Assembly: GCA_016779825.1 (NCBI GenBank)
Contig: JADHMX010000010.1
Span: 1 to 34,130 of the forward strand
Direction: 5' to 3'
Origin: Synechococcus sp. BS301-5m-G53
GTDB lineage: Bacteria > Cyanobacteriota > Cyanobacteriia > PCC-6307 > Cyanobiaceae
Length of the DNA: 34,130 bases
Of this stretch, positions 23,952 through 31,979 are shown piece after piece. Every line of letters starts with the position of its first letter. The stretch's first letter is position 1. The notes below the pieces were generated by a model. It searched no databases. It was not told the DNA's origin and saw only the letters and a program-made list of their open reading frames with translations. A program made the translations under genes and the position numbers.

Positions 23952-25508
23952 TCAGGCGGGCAGCGCCCAGGGGTTCAGGCCGAGGTCAGCCCCAACCCGA
24001 TGGGCACAGGCAAACCCACTGAAGGCCACAGCATTCAGGCCCTGACCGGGGAAACAGGAATCGCCCACGCAGTAGAGGTTTTTCAACCCGGTGCGGTTGA
24101 ACGGCATCGGCAGAAGCCCTGGGAGTTGCATCGCAGGGATGGGGCCGTAGCTGCCCTGAAAGCGCCCCAGGAAACGCCGGTGGCTGCGTGGCGTGCCGAT
24201 CTCCTTGTGGGTGATGGCATCGGCGAGGCCCGGCAAGATCGACTCCAGGCGCTGGATCAACCGTGCCGCATCCGCCTCCTTTTTCTCGCGGTACTGGCTG
24301 GGGGTCAGCCCTTGCCACGCCTCCATCGATGAGGGCGTGAAGGTGTGGACGATGTGATGCCCAGCCGGGGCCAGATCCGGATCCAGAAGAGAAGGCATCG
24401 ACACGAAGATCACCCCCTGCTCGTCCTCCATCCGGTTCCAGTCTTCGAGCAGGAGGTGATGGCAGTGGGTACCCGCCTGAATCAGATCGGCCCGAACACC
24501 CAGGTGCAGTGAGAGGAAAGAGGGTGAGGGCACATAACGCTTGCGCCAGAACTGTTCCTTGCCCGGCGTGTGGGCGGCATCCACCAGGGATTGGCTGGAG
24601 CGGTGCTGTTCGTCCCCCTCTCCCGAGAAGGTGTCCCAGCGGGTGGCATTGGAGATCACACGCTTGGCGCGGATGACCTCGCCATCGGCCAGCTTCACGC
24701 CCACGGCCTGATCGTTCTCGATCAACACCTCGGTGACCCTGGACTTGTAGCGGATGGCGCCGCCGTGGCGTTCCAATCCCTTCACCAGCTTTTCGGCAAT
24801 CACGCCGACGCCTCCCTTGGGGTAGTTGATCCCTCCCGCATGCCGATCGGAAAACACCATGCCGGCGTTGATCATCGGCGTGCGATCCGCCGGCATCACC
24901 GACCAGCAGAAGCACTCGATGTCGATGAACTTGAGCAGCTGCTCGTCCTTGATGTGCTGGCGGGCCACGGCCCCGACGTTGAAGGGCAGCCAGCGGGCCA
25001 GTCCCAGGCAGGCCAGAGGTGCTTTGAAGAACACCTTGGTGAGGTAGGCCGGATCCTCCAGCGAGAGAAGCGGCATGGCATCGAGGCAGTTGAACACCTG
25101 CCAGCAGGTGTCGTAGAAGCGGCGAATCCCCTCGGCCTCATGGGGAAACCGCGCCGTGAGGTCGGCGATGAACTGCTCATAGTCGCGATCCACCGCAATG
25201 CGCAGCCCACCGGGCATGTGGTATTCCAGCTGGGCGGGGTCGGGGATGGTGTCGCAGTGCTCCCCCACATCGGCCAAGGCCCGGGTGAGCAGGTTGGTGA
25301 ACCCCTTCTTGCCGAAGCCGAAGATCATCGAGGCCCCCACATCAAAGGTGTAGCCCTCGCGCTTGAAGGCACCGCCACTGCCGCCCGGGATCAGATATCG
25401 CTCCAAGACGAGGGTCTTGGCTCCTTTGGCCGCCAACTGACTGGCAGTGACCAAACCACCGATGCCGGAACCGATCACAACGGCATCCCACTGCTGGTTC
25501 TCGCTCAT
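23952..25508 (-). CDS. crtH: Prolycopene (carotenoid) isomerase CrtH
   Basis: This 518-residue flavoprotein begins with the dinucleotide-binding motif VVIGSGIGGLVTASQLAAKG, followed by LVLERYLIPGGSGGAFKREGYTFDVGASM. It ends with LKNLYCVGDSCFPGQGLNAVAFSGFACAHRV, typical of the CrtISO/CrtH branch of phytoene-desaturase-like enzymes. It converts tetra-cis prolycopene to all-trans lycopene at the membrane in the plant-like carotenoid pathway of cyanobacteria, which is needed in the dark or low light. The length is standard. The ATG at 25508 is 24 bases downstream of the stop of the CDF-like gene. Confidence 0.94.
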   Translation of the reverse strand: MSENQQWDAVVIGSGIGGLVTASQLAAKGAKTLVLERYLIPGGSGGAFKREGYTFDVGASMIFGFGKKGFTNLLTRALADVGEHCDTIPDPAQLEYHMPGGLRIAVDRDYEQFIADLTARFPHEAEGIRRFYDTCWQVFNCLDAMPLLSLEDPAYLTKVFFKAPLACLGLARWLPFNVGAVARQHIKDEQLLKFIDIECFCWSVMPADRTPMINAGMVFSDRHAGGINYPKGGVGVIAEKLVKGLERHGGAIRYKSRVTEVLIENDQAVGVKLADGEVIRAKRVISNATRWDTFSGEGDEQHRSSQSLVDAAHTPGKEQFWRKRYVPSPSFLSLHLGVRADLIQAGTHCHHLLLEDWNRMEDEQGVIFVSMPSLLDPDLAPAGHHIVHTFTPSSMEAWQGLTPSQYREKKEADAARLIQRLESILPGLADAITHKEIGTPRSHRRFLGRFQGSYGPIPAMQLPGLLPMPFNRTGLKNLYCVGDSCFPGQGLNAVAFSGFACAHRVGADLGLNPWALPA

Positions 25509-25532
25509 GGCATCGCTTCTTTGGGGATGACG

Positions 25533-26498
25533 CTAAGGGGCCGTCTGCGGCCTTGGCTCCTGGCGGTGAATCGGCGGCATCACCGTGAGGATCACCTCAG
25601 AACGCACTGGACGTCGGAGTTCGGCACTGCAGCGGGCATCGATGTGATGGCGCAGCCCATCAATCACCCGACTTTCCATGGGCTGCAGCGGATTGATGTA
25701 AACCACGACAAATGCCGTGCGGCCCAGCTGCTGCACCGTGAAGTCCATCATCTGCAGCTGAAGCCCCACCAGCTCCTGCATCAACACCAGCCGTGTGCGC
25801 TGCAGCACATCCGGGTCGGCAGCACATCCGGCGGCCTGGGCCATGGCATCCCGCAGGGCCGCCAGCGGTTCGCGCAGCAAGGCCAGGCTCACCGCCAGCA
25901 CCAGCAGGGCATCGGTGATCGGCGCCAGGGCAGACAACGGCGTTGACAAGAGCAGAGGCGACGCCAGTAGGGCCAGACCGGTGGCCAGAGTGATCACAGC
26001 ATCGATCCGGGCATTGCGCGCCTCTGTGAGCAACAGCAACGACACCCGCCCCGTGCGGCGCCAATCGCGGCGGTGCCGCCAGGCCAACAGTCCGCACAGC
26101 GCAGTCATCAGAGCGGTGTAGAGCGCCACCGGCTCCAGATGCAGCGGCGCGATGCTGCTCCCCCGCCACCAGTCGATCAAGGTGGAACAGGCGCTGCCGA
26201 CGCCAAAGCCGATCACCCCGAGCAGCACCAGGGAGCGAAACAGCACATACAAAGCTTCCTGGCCTTCGTAGCCGTAGGGCCAGGCTCGATCCGGCGGCCG
26301 CACCACATTGCAGCTGATGCGACTGGCAATCAAAGACGACCCCACCAACACGGCGGAATAAAGGCCATCCAAGAGAAGGGCCGAGGATCCGGTGAGCACA
26401 TGGGCGGAAAAACCAGCCAATGCCATCACTGCGTTGGCTCCGACCCCGAAGCGCAGGGAACGCTGTTCGATCCGGCGCGCCTCCGCAGGGGTTGTCAT
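25533..26498 (-). CDS. Cation diffusion facilitator (CDF)-like membrane protein with altered metal site
   Basis: This 321-residue protein has six membrane segments, and a soluble C-terminal domain (from about [18 protein letters not shown] to LTVMPPI) as in CDF transporters of Zn, Mn, Fe or Co. In the YiiP framework the four transport-site residues are Asp/Asp in TM2 and His/Asp in TM5. Here TM2 reads [12 protein letters not shown] and TM5 [15 protein letters not shown], so the second Asp becomes Ser and the His becomes Asn. The substrate may differ, or transport may be lost. The start overlaps the trmFO stop by four bases. Confidence 0.83.
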   Translation of the reverse strand: MTTPAEARRIEQRSLRFGVGANAVMALAGFSAHVLTGSSALLLDGLYSAVLVGSSLIASRISCNVVRPPDRAWPYGYEGQEALYVLFRSLVLLGVIGFGVGSACSTLIDWWRGSSIAPLHLEPVALYTALMTALCGLLAWRHRRDWRRTGRVSLLLLTEARNARIDAVITLATGLALLASPLLLSTPLSALAPITDALLVLAVSLALLREPLAALRDAMAQAAGCAADPDVLQRTRLVLMQELVGLQLQMMDFTVQQLGRTAFVVVYINPLQPMESRVIDGLRHHIDARCSAELRRPVRSEVILTVMPPIHRQEPRPQTAP

Positions 26499-27865
26499 GC
26501 CGTCACGGTCTGGGGTTGAAGCGCCCGGACCGGCTCAAGATCCTGCAGGGCGCGATCGCGATAGGCGCCATAGCGCGCGCGCTTGTCGCGAATGCGTTCC
26601 GGCAGATCCGGCAACAAACCGAAATTGGGGGGCATCGGCTGGAACTTGGCCGAGGGCGCCTCGCTGACGAAATGGGTGAGGGCTCCACTCATGCAGGTGG
26701 CCGGCAGATCAATGGGCTCCAAGCCCCGGGCCAAGCGGGCCGCATTGGTGCCAGCCAACCAGCCACCGGCCACGGCGGCGGCATAGCCCTCAGTGCCCGT
26801 GATCTGGCCTGCGGCCAGGAGGTTCGGACGCTGCCGGAACTGCAGCGTGGGCTGCAACAGCTGCGGCGATTCGAGAAAGGTGTTGCGGTGCATCACCCCG
26901 AAGCGCACGAATTCCGCCTGGCCCAGCCCGGGAATCATCTGCAGAACGCGCTTCTGCTCACCCCATTTGAGGTTCGTCTGGAAGCCCACCAGATTCCAGA
27001 GGCGACCGTCCTTGTCTTCCTGCCGCAGCTGCACCACGGCGTAGGCACGCTTGGCCCGGCGCACATCGCGATCGTTCACATCGCCCCAACGGGGATCCCA
27101 GAGCCCGATTGGCTTCAGGGGGCCGTAGCGCATGGTGTCTTCACCCCGACGCGCCAACTCCTCAATCGGCAGGCAGCCTTCAAAGAAGGTGGCGTCGTTC
27201 TTGTCGAAGTCTTTGAGTTCCGCCTGTTCTGCCTCAAGCAGGGCCTGGCGAAACGCCAGATACTGCTCCTTGTCCATCGGACAATTGATGTAGTCCGCAT
27301 CGCCCTTGTCGTAACGGCTGGCGCGGAAGGCCACCGAAAGATCGATGCTCTCGCCATGCACGATCGGGCTGGCCGCATCGAAGAAATGGCAGTCGGCACG
27401 ACCGGTGAACTGGCGAAGATCCTCTGCCAACGGTTCACTCGTGAGCGGCCCGGTCGCCAGAACGGTGATCGCATCCTCCGGCGGCAGAGCTTGCTGCTCG
27501 CCTCGCTCAATCGTGACCAAGGGATGCTGGTCGAGGGCTTCGGTGAGGGCCGCGCTGTAGCGACCGCGATCCACCGCCAAGGCTCCGCCCGCCGGCACAG
27601 CGTGGATATCGGCCGTGCCGATCACCAAAGAGCCAAGCCGGCGCAGCTCTTCCTGCAGCAAACCCGCTGCACGGTCGCTGCTCAGAGCACCGAAGCTGTT
27701 GCTGCACACCAACTCAGCGAAATCACTGCTGTGGTGCGCGGGGGAGCGGCGAATTGGACGCATCTCCACCAGCGTGACCGCAACCCCTGCACGGGCGATC
27801 TGCCAAGCCGCCTCAGTACCGGCCAGACCGGCACCAAGAACGGTGACATGGGGAGATTGAGACAA
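26495..27865 (-). CDS. trmFO: Methylenetetrahydrofolate-tRNA-(uracil-5-)-methyltransferase TrmFO
   Basis: This 456-residue enzyme of the GidA-related flavoprotein family starts [22 protein letters not shown], then [15 protein letters not shown] and [13 protein letters not shown], which carries a conserved cysteine. Later come [37 protein letters not shown] and [16 protein letters not shown]. TrmFO methylates U54 of tRNA to ribothymidine using 5,10-methylenetetrahydrofolate and FADH2, replacing the SAM-dependent TrmA of other bacteria. The length is normal. It is the first gene of a minus-strand run into the CDF-like protein gene and crtH. Confidence 0.96.
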   Translation of the reverse strand: MSQSPHVTVLGAGLAGTEAAWQIARAGVAVTLVEMRPIRRSPAHHSSDFAELVCSNSFGALSSDRAAGLLQEELRRLGSLVIGTADIHAVPAGGALAVDRGRYSAALTEALDQHPLVTIERGEQQALPPEDAITVLATGPLTSEPLAEDLRQFTGRADCHFFDAASPIVHGESIDLSVAFRASRYDKGDADYINCPMDKEQYLAFRQALLEAEQAELKDFDKNDATFFEGCLPIEELARRGEDTMRYGPLKPIGLWDPRWGDVNDRDVRRAKRAYAVVQLRQEDKDGRLWNLVGFQTNLKWGEQKRVLQMIPGLGQAEFVRFGVMHRNTFLESPQLLQPTLQFRQRPNLLAAGQITGTEGYAAAVAGGWLAGTNAARLARGLEPIDLPATCMSGALTHFVSEAPSAKFQPMPPNFGLLPDLPERIRDKRARYGAYRDRALQDLEPVRALQPQTVTA

Positions 27866-27912
27866 CCAGCTGCATCAAGCAGCCTTCACCCTACGAAGCT
27901 CGGTTGCCTGGA

Positions 27913-28125
27913 TCAGGCGCGGCTGCGCTTGAGCATCAGCTGCAGCTGACCCACGGCCGCACGGCCGATGTTGAAAGCAGCCCAGCTGACAGCAGCAAGG
28001 ATCGGGGCGACCACAAGGAACAGGCGAGCATCGATACCCAGCACTTGGCCCGTGGTGATCACACTGAAGGCCGAGTAACCGACGATCACAAGGATGAGGA
28101 CCAGACCGATGGCAACTCGGACCAT
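27913..28125 (-). CDS. psbY: Photosystem II protein PsbY with N-terminal extension
   Basis: The C-terminal 40 residues (IDARLFLVVAPILAAVSWAAFNIGRAAVGQL, ending QLMLKRSRA) match PsbY, a single-helix peripheral subunit of photosystem II in the thylakoid membrane, next to cytochrome b559. The frame also has about 30 residues upstream forming another hydrophobic helix (MVRVAIGLVLILVIVGYSAF). Cyanobacterial PsbY is usually about 39-40 residues, so either the real start is internal (for example the GTG within GQVLGID) or the protein carries a second helix or a targeting segment. The PsbY identity is firm; the start is not. Confidence 0.83.
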   Translation of the reverse strand: MVRVAIGLVLILVIVGYSAFSVITTGQVLGIDARLFLVVAPILAAVSWAAFNIGRAAVGQLQLMLKRSRA

Positions 28126-28228
28126 TCTTGAAAACGGAAATCTGTGTCGCCGATCTTACGGACTTCTCCGTTGATCCCACGACCTTCTCTGAAAGCTGAT
28201 CGAATTCGCAGCAATCAGGCGGTTGCGT

Positions 28229-28741
28229 TCAAGGCGTGATTCGGGCGTGGGATGCCGCCAATTGGGCGTAGCGCTGGGCATGGCAACGCTGCTCATCGAT
28301 CGCTTCCGTCGACAACTCCCGCTTCACGGCCGCAGGCGCGCCCATCACCAGGGTGCCGGGGGGCACATCCTTTGTGACCACAGATCCGGCGGCAACCAGG
28401 GCACCAGCACCAACGGTGACGCCATTAAGAACAATGGCGCCAATCCCCACCAAACATCCATCCTCGAGCGTGGCGCCATGGATCACGGCCCGATGCCCCA
28501 CGGTGACGTCAACACCGATGTGCACCGGCTGCCCCGGATCGCCATGGAGCACAGCACCGTCTTGAACATTGCTGCCAGCGCCGATGCTGATCAGTTCCAA
28601 ATCACCACGCGCTACGGCCGTGGGCCAAAGGCTGCTGCCCGCTGCCATCTGCACATTGCCGATCACGACGGCGGATTCGGCCACCCAGGCATCTGCATCG
28701 ATCTGGGGAACGGGCCAGGGCTTGGATCCAGTCATGGCCAT
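28229..28741 (-). CDS. Gamma-carbonic anhydrase-like hexapeptide-repeat protein
   Basis: This 170-residue protein has left-handed beta-helix repeats of the LbH type (for example [67 protein letters not shown]). Histidines in [12 protein letters not shown] fit the metal site of the gamma-class carbonic anhydrase/YrdA/PaaY group. A C-terminal helix follows the [10 protein letters not shown] motif. Whether it hydrates CO2 or has lost activity cannot be told. Two ATGs (28741 and 28735) are possible starts. It is upstream of psbY on the same strand, with about 100 bases between. Confidence 0.88.
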   Translation of the reverse strand: MAMTGSKPWPVPQIDADAWVAESAVVIGNVQMAAGSSLWPTAVARGDLELISIGAGSNVQDGAVLHGDPGQPVHIGVDVTVGHRAVIHGATLEDGCLVGIGAIVLNGVTVGAGALVAAGSVVTKDVPPGTLVMGAPAAVKRELSTEAIDEQRCHAQRYAQLAASHARITP

Positions 28742-28820
28742 GGTTCAGCAGCCCCCAGTCTCCCCGGCGACCTGAGTGATAACCTCATTTGGTGCCGATA
28801 TGGCATGCCCAAGCGGGCAC

Positions 28821-28892
28821 GGGTCGCTAGCTCAGCGGTAGAGCATCCGGCTTTTAACCGGCTGGTCCTGAGTTCGAATCTCAGGCGACCCA
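28821..28892 (+). tRNA. trnK: tRNA-Lys(UUU)
   Basis: A complete cloverleaf can be drawn. The acceptor is GGGTCGC/GCGACCC, the D arm GCTC AGCGGTA GAGC, the anticodon loop CTTTTAA with anticodon TTT, the variable TGGTC, and the T arm CTGAG TTCGAAT CTCAG with discriminator A. The 3' CCA is not encoded. The outermost anticodon-stem pair is a T-C mismatch. Confidence 0.97.
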
Positions 28893-28986
28893 TACCAGCG
28901 CTTTGATGTCGTCTCGTGACTCAAGCGAGCCGAACCCTCGGCGACTGTTAGAAAACCCTGAATTCCTGATCAGTCCAACAGTTCAG

Positions 28987-29079
28987 ATGGCGTATTTCGC
29001 GTTTTTTGGCGTCACGATTCTTCTGGCTCTTCTGGGCGGATTGTTTTCTCGGGTCGCTGCAGAGCGCTATTGGATGTGA
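28987..29079 (+). CDS. 30-residue single-helix membrane peptide
   Basis: This frame is below the track cutoff and was read by hand. ATG at 28987 encodes MAYFAFFGVTILLALLGGLF then SRVAAERYWM, stop at 29079. It is one membrane span with a short charged tail, the shape of small thylakoid or cytoplasmic membrane subunits. No clear ribosome site precedes it (CCAACAGTTCAG-ATG), which lowers confidence. It lies between tRNA-Lys and the flavoprotein gene on the same strand, whose start is 25 bases downstream. I cannot match it to a named photosystem or cytochrome subunit. Confidence 0.5.
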   Translation: MAYFAFFGVTILLALLGGLFSRVAAERYWM

Positions 29080-29103
29080 TCAACGGAGGAAGCTTCAGCG
29101 CAG

Positions 29104-30255
29104 ATGGCTGAAGTTGATCTCGCCGTTATCGGTGCAGGACTGGCTGGTTGCAGCCTGATTGGCCGGCTCCAACAGCTGGGATCGGATCTCAACATTGCGT
29201 TGATTGAGGCCGGCCGTGGCCTCGGAGGCAGGGCTGCCACCCGTCGCCGGAGGGACCAAAGCGGGTGGCTTCTGAACCATGGAGCACCGGGCTTTGGCTT
29301 GAGTGAATCCATGACCGAGGGAATGGAAGCTCTGCTTGAGCCGGTGCGCTCGTCGGGTGTTCTTCAGCGTGACGAACGACCTGTGCTGTCGCTCGACGCC
29401 GCAGCAGGTTTATCGCCAGCCACCATCCCTGAAGCCTGTCCGAACGGGGGTTGGTGGCATGGGATTCCCTGCATGGCCAGCATCTGCGAAGCGCTGATTG
29501 ATGGTGCTGGCTCCGTTCAACTGAGCCGGCAGTTCGAAACCCGCGTGCGCTGGCTGGAGCGACGCCAGGATCATTGGCTAATCGAAAACGAAGATCGAAG
29601 CTGGAGCCTCAAAGCGAAACGTTTGGTGCTCAGCGGAGCCCTGCTGGCCCATCCCCGGTCGTTGAAAATGCTGGCCTGGGAGGACGTTCCCCTGCGATCC
29701 GCCGTGGCGGAGGGTGTGGACCTTGGCCTCGATACGGCGCTGAGCCTGCTGCAACACAGCCAAGCCGAGGTGCGCTGGAACCTGATGGTGGACCTCGGCA
29801 TGCTCGAGCTCAACGGCGAAGAGCTTCCGGCACAGATCTGGTTGAACGCCGCCGCCAAAGAACGCTGGAAGGTGGAACGCCTCGTGCTGCAGCCTCAACG
29901 CGATGGACGCTGGGGGGTGGTGGTGCATGGCCTGGATTCCGGGGAAGCAATCACACCCGAGAGCCAGGGCCGCCTGCTCGCCAAGGAGCAACGGCGCCTG
30001 ATCGGCCTGCTGCCCGAACTGCTGCAAGGCCTGCCCGTTGTTTCAGCCGCGTTGAAACAGGCGAACCCATTGGGGGTGATGCGCTGGGGCGCTTCTCGGC
30101 CCCTCAACCACCCTCTGCCACAGAAGCTGCAGTGGTGCCCCACCAGCGCAGTGGGGTTCTGCGGCGACTGGATCGAAGGGCCTGGCTTTGGCAAAGCAGA
30201 GGGAGCGATCCACAGCGGTGTCAACCTCGCTGAACAGCTGCACGCTGACCGCTAA
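29104..30255 (+). CDS. Renalase-like FAD-dependent oxidoreductase
   Basis: This 383-residue flavoprotein begins with the FAD motif DLAVIGAGLAGCSLIGRLQ and LIEAGRGLGGRAATRR, followed by WLLNHGAPGF. Its C-terminal FAD loop reads VGFCGDWIEGPGFGKAEGAIHSGVNLAEQL. The arrangement is that of the renalase/amine-oxidase-like NAD(P)-dependent flavoproteins common in cyanobacteria. Bacterial renalases oxidise misreduced dihydro-NAD isomers, but the substrate here is not determined. A GGAGG lies about 15 bases before the ATG, rather far for a ribosome site. The tRNA-Pro gene follows after 13 bases. Confidence 0.87.
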   Translation: MAEVDLAVIGAGLAGCSLIGRLQQLGSDLNIALIEAGRGLGGRAATRRRRDQSGWLLNHGAPGFGLSESMTEGMEALLEPVRSSGVLQRDERPVLSLDAAAGLSPATIPEACPNGGWWHGIPCMASICEALIDGAGSVQLSRQFETRVRWLERRQDHWLIENEDRSWSLKAKRLVLSGALLAHPRSLKMLAWEDVPLRSAVAEGVDLGLDTALSLLQHSQAEVRWNLMVDLGMLELNGEELPAQIWLNAAAKERWKVERLVLQPQRDGRWGVVVHGLDSGEAITPESQGRLLAKEQRRLIGLLPELLQGLPVVSAALKQANPLGVMRWGASRPLNHPLPQKLQWCPTSAVGFCGDWIEGPGFGKAEGAIHSGVNLAEQLHADR

Positions 30256-30268
30256 TCTCTGAGGGCGT

Positions 30269-30342
30269 CGGGGAGTGGCGCAGTTTGGTAGCGCGCTTGC
30301 TTTGGGAGCAAGATGCCGCAGGTTCGAATCCTGTCTCCCCGA
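30269..30342 (+). tRNA. trnP: tRNA-Pro(UGG)
   Basis: A full cloverleaf is present. The acceptor is CGGGGAG/CTCCCCG, the D arm GCGC AGTTTGGTA GCGC, the anticodon stem CTTGC/GCAAG around loop TTTGGGA (anticodon TGG), and the T arm GCAGG TTCGAAT CCTGT with discriminator A. CCA is not encoded. The gene marks the border between ordinary backbone genes and the microprotein-rich tract downstream. Confidence 0.97.
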
Positions 30343-30377
30343 TGCCTCAAAAAGTCAGTCCCCAGCTGACATCTTCA

Positions 30378-30401
30378 CCGCTCCGCAAGGGGCGGTTTTT
30401 T
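30378..30401 (+). terminator. Rho-independent terminator after tRNA-Pro
   Basis: CCGCTCC-GCAA-GGGGCGG is a 7-bp stem (one G-T pair) with a tetraloop, followed by six T's. It lies 36 bases downstream of the tRNA and in the same direction. Confidence 0.85.
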
Positions 30402-30482
30402 ATGCCTCTGGCCAGCAGTGGGTCCTACGCGGGTGGATCAGTGCAAGGTGATCAACAACGAGTCACCTGGAGCAAGCGTGAC

Positions 30483-30593
30483 TCAAATGATCTCTTTACG
30501 GCCGTTCTTGATCTTGGCTTTGGCTGATATGAGACCAAAAATCAGCAGAAACAGCAGGCCCGCGTTCACACCAACGAAAAACATTGTTTCCAT
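30483..30593 (-). CDS. 36-residue single-helix membrane peptide
   Basis: Found by hand on the minus strand. ATG at 30593 encodes METMFFVGVNAGLLFLLIFG, then LISAKAKIKNGRKEII, stop at 30483. A membrane span of about 19 residues is followed by a strongly basic tail, so the C-terminus probably faces the cytoplasm. The region upstream (CCATCTTGAAGTC-ATG) has at most a weak ribosome site. An inverted repeat GGTGA/TCACC lies about 20-45 bases downstream. The regular hydrophobic core and basic tail argue for a real peptide. No family is recognised. Confidence 0.55.
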   Translation of the reverse strand: METMFFVGVNAGLLFLLIFGLISAKAKIKNGRKEII

Positions 30594-30723
30594 GACTTCA
30601 AGATGGCTTGGCTCGTAATAAGGAAAAAAAGCAAGACAGACCATCAGTTAAAAAACTCATTCAGCCCCAGAGGAAGATGAAGCCTTGGGCTGATTTTGGG
30701 AGATCTGTTGAGACCATCTACGA

Positions 30724-30906
30724 CTACAAACCGCTATCGCCATCACGATCAGCACAGCCCTCCCCTTGCAGCTGGCGCAGACGGGCCAAAAGCTCTGAAT
30801 CACCAACAATCTGACGACGACAACCGTCCTCCCCCATGTAGGTCAAACGCCCATCGGCATCGATGACCAGGGCCGTCATGGGGATAACTGGGGACGACGC
30901 ATCCAT
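30724..30906 (-). CDS. Small acidic hypothetical protein
   Basis: This 60-residue frame starts with ATG at 30906 behind a good ribosome site (TTGAGGAGCGTTCCCC-ATG). The sequence MDASSPVIPMTALVIDADGR, then LTYMGEDGCRRQIVG and SELLARLRQLQGEG, suggests two short strands and an amphipathic helix. The C-terminus is Asp-rich. A plus-strand frame (30608-30814) overlaps its 3' part but has only a TTG start and loses protein character. No family is recognised. Confidence 0.6.
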   Translation of the reverse strand: MDASSPVIPMTALVIDADGRLTYMGEDGCRRQIVGDSELLARLRQLQGEGCADRDGDSGL

Positions 30907-31049
30907 GGGGAACGCTCCTCAATCCGATCACCTCAGTTTGCTTCCGCGCAGCACTCCAGCCCAAAGCCATAACCAACCATGCCGTTGGTCCAGCCGGAAG
31001 TACGGCATTGCTCTATGAAAGGGCAATGGACTGGATTCTTTCGAAGCGC

Positions 31050-31211
31050 ATGACCGATCAACAGGACAAGGACAAGACCTACTGGATTGATGAGATTGCT
31101 TTCCTGGAGGCACGCTTGAACGGCAGCCAGGGTGATATCGACAACGAAGACCGAGCTGCCTGCGAGGAAGCCCTGAAAGCAGCGAAGGCGAACTTGGCGG
31201 CCTCACGCTGA
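31050..31211 (+). CDS. Small charged helical hypothetical protein
   Basis: From the ATG at 31050 this frame encodes 53 residues: MTDQQDKDKTYWIDEIAFLEARL, then NGSQGDIDNEDRAACEEALKAAKANLAASR. It is predicted as two amphipathic helices with many charges, a helical-hairpin shape. An ATG at 31026 and the track's TTG at 31008 are possible longer starts, but the added residues (WILSKR) look less natural. The ribosome site is weak. It is followed by the inverted repeat at 31254-31327. Confidence 0.55.
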   Translation: MTDQQDKDKTYWIDEIAFLEARLNGSQGDIDNEDRAACEEALKAAKANLAASR

Positions 31212-31253
31212 GCATGGGGCTGACCGCAGCTCGAGCCAGACCTATGGTTTGGA

Positions 31254-31327
31254 TGTGAGAGGGAGACCTCTTCGGGCGTGGTTGCTTGATTTGGTGGGTG
31301 GTGTCACGACCTACTGCCTCTCTCACA
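31254..31327. repeat. Long-stem inverted repeat in intergenic DNA
   Basis: TGTGAGAGGG (31254-31263) is complementary to CCTCTCTCACA (31317-31327), allowing one G-T pair, giving about 10 base pairs that enclose 54 bases. The enclosed part has secondary complementarity (CGTGGT with GTCACGAC-side bases). It sits in the gap between two convergent small genes. No T-run follows on either strand, so it is not a standard terminator. It could be a structured RNA or a cruciform-like element. Confidence 0.45.
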
Positions 31328-31335
31328 CCTCTTCG

Positions 31336-31551
31336 TTACGACTGATCAAGGCCTCTTTCCTTGGCGTAACTCTTGTAGTGATTGGGGAATTCATCGGCCA
31401 GCCGAGCCAGTGCATCGCTTGAAGAGCCCATAAGCTCATTAACTTCATCAAAAACAGAGGCAAAGCAGCTCTCACACCTGATTTCAAGGCAAAGCTCTTC
31501 CCAGCTCGTTTGTTGTTGATTGAAACTGGCCACAAGCTCTTTAAAAGTCAT
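31336..31551 (-). CDS. Small hypothetical protein
   Basis: This 71-residue frame starts at ATG 31551 (MTFKELVASFNQQQTSWEEL), three codons inside the track frame, which begins at TTG. It continues CLEIRCESCFASVFDEVNEL and LARLADEFPNHYKSYAKERGLDQS. It is a soluble, acidic, predicted all-helical protein with three cysteines in the middle (C-x4-C-x2-C spacing). The ribosome site is poor. Its composition is protein-like and it occupies the strand without competition. No family is recognised. Confidence 0.55.
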   Translation of the reverse strand: MTFKELVASFNQQQTSWEELCLEIRCESCFASVFDEVNELMGSSSDALARLADEFPNHYKSYAKERGLDQS

Positions 31552-31674
31552 CAGCAACAAACTGTTCTTCTGAGAATGAGCCTAAAGCCAATGGCGTCAA
31601 ACAATTCTGAACCGCATGAATTCAAGATCGCCATACCCTGATGAGCCAGGGCTGTGATGGCGCAAAATCGAAGC

Positions 31675-31800
31675 ATGAAACGACTGCTGCAACTGCTTCA
31701 GCGATGGACAGGCAAACGGGAGAAGCCCCCATTGCACACCCCCGAAGAGCTGGAGTGCTTTAAAACAGATGCGATTGACAACCGCGGCAAACACTACTGA
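31675..31800 (+). CDS. 41-residue basic peptide, first of a coupled pair
   Basis: Read by hand. ATG at 31675 encodes MKRLLQLLQRWTGKREKPPL, then HTPEELECFKTDAIDNRGKHY. The first half is a basic amphipathic helix and the second half is acidic to neutral. The stop TGA shares its A with the ATG of the next gene (TGATG), which argues strongly that both frames are real. The ribosome site is weak (AAATCGAAGC-ATG). No family is recognised. Confidence 0.55.
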   Translation: MKRLLQLLQRWTGKREKPPLHTPEELECFKTDAIDNRGKHY

Positions 31801-31979
31801 TGCAGGGCGCAACTGAACTGGCTTTACTTGCCCTCGCTTTTGTCGGGCTCCAGATTTGGTGGCTCAGCAAGGTCTTTTTGAATCGGCCTCGACAGCCCAG
31901 ACCGCTTGGCAAACCGATGAGGGCCAATTCACTCCAAAACGAGAGAACCACCCTGCAAAAGCTCTTTGATCAATCCTGA
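31800..31979 (+). CDS. 59-residue membrane-anchored peptide, second of a coupled pair
   Basis: One residue short of the track cutoff. ATG at 31800 overlaps the stop of the preceding gene. The peptide MQGATELALLALAFVGLQIWW has one membrane span, then SKVFLNRPRQPRPLGKPMR, a basic proline-rich stretch likely in the cytoplasm, and a polar tail ending LQKLFDQS. Coupling to the 41-residue basic peptide suggests the two products act together, perhaps as a small membrane complex; this is inference. No family is recognised. Confidence 0.6.
   Translation: MQGATELALLALAFVGLQIWWLSKVFLNRPRQPRPLGKPMRANSLQNERTTLQKLFDQS

Noticed and set aside
24570-25946. 458-codon plus-strand ORF
   Set aside because: It is a shadow of crtH and the CDF-like gene, with His/Gln-rich sequence and no domain.
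26420-27949. 509-codon plus-strand ORF
   Set aside because: It is antisense to trmFO, whose motifs are complete.
30608-30814. 68-codon basic plus-strand ORF
   Set aside because: It has only a TTG start with no good ribosome site, and its second half is a shadow of the better-supported minus-strand gene at 30724-30906. Its first 40 residues look partly protein-like, so it remains a weak possibility.
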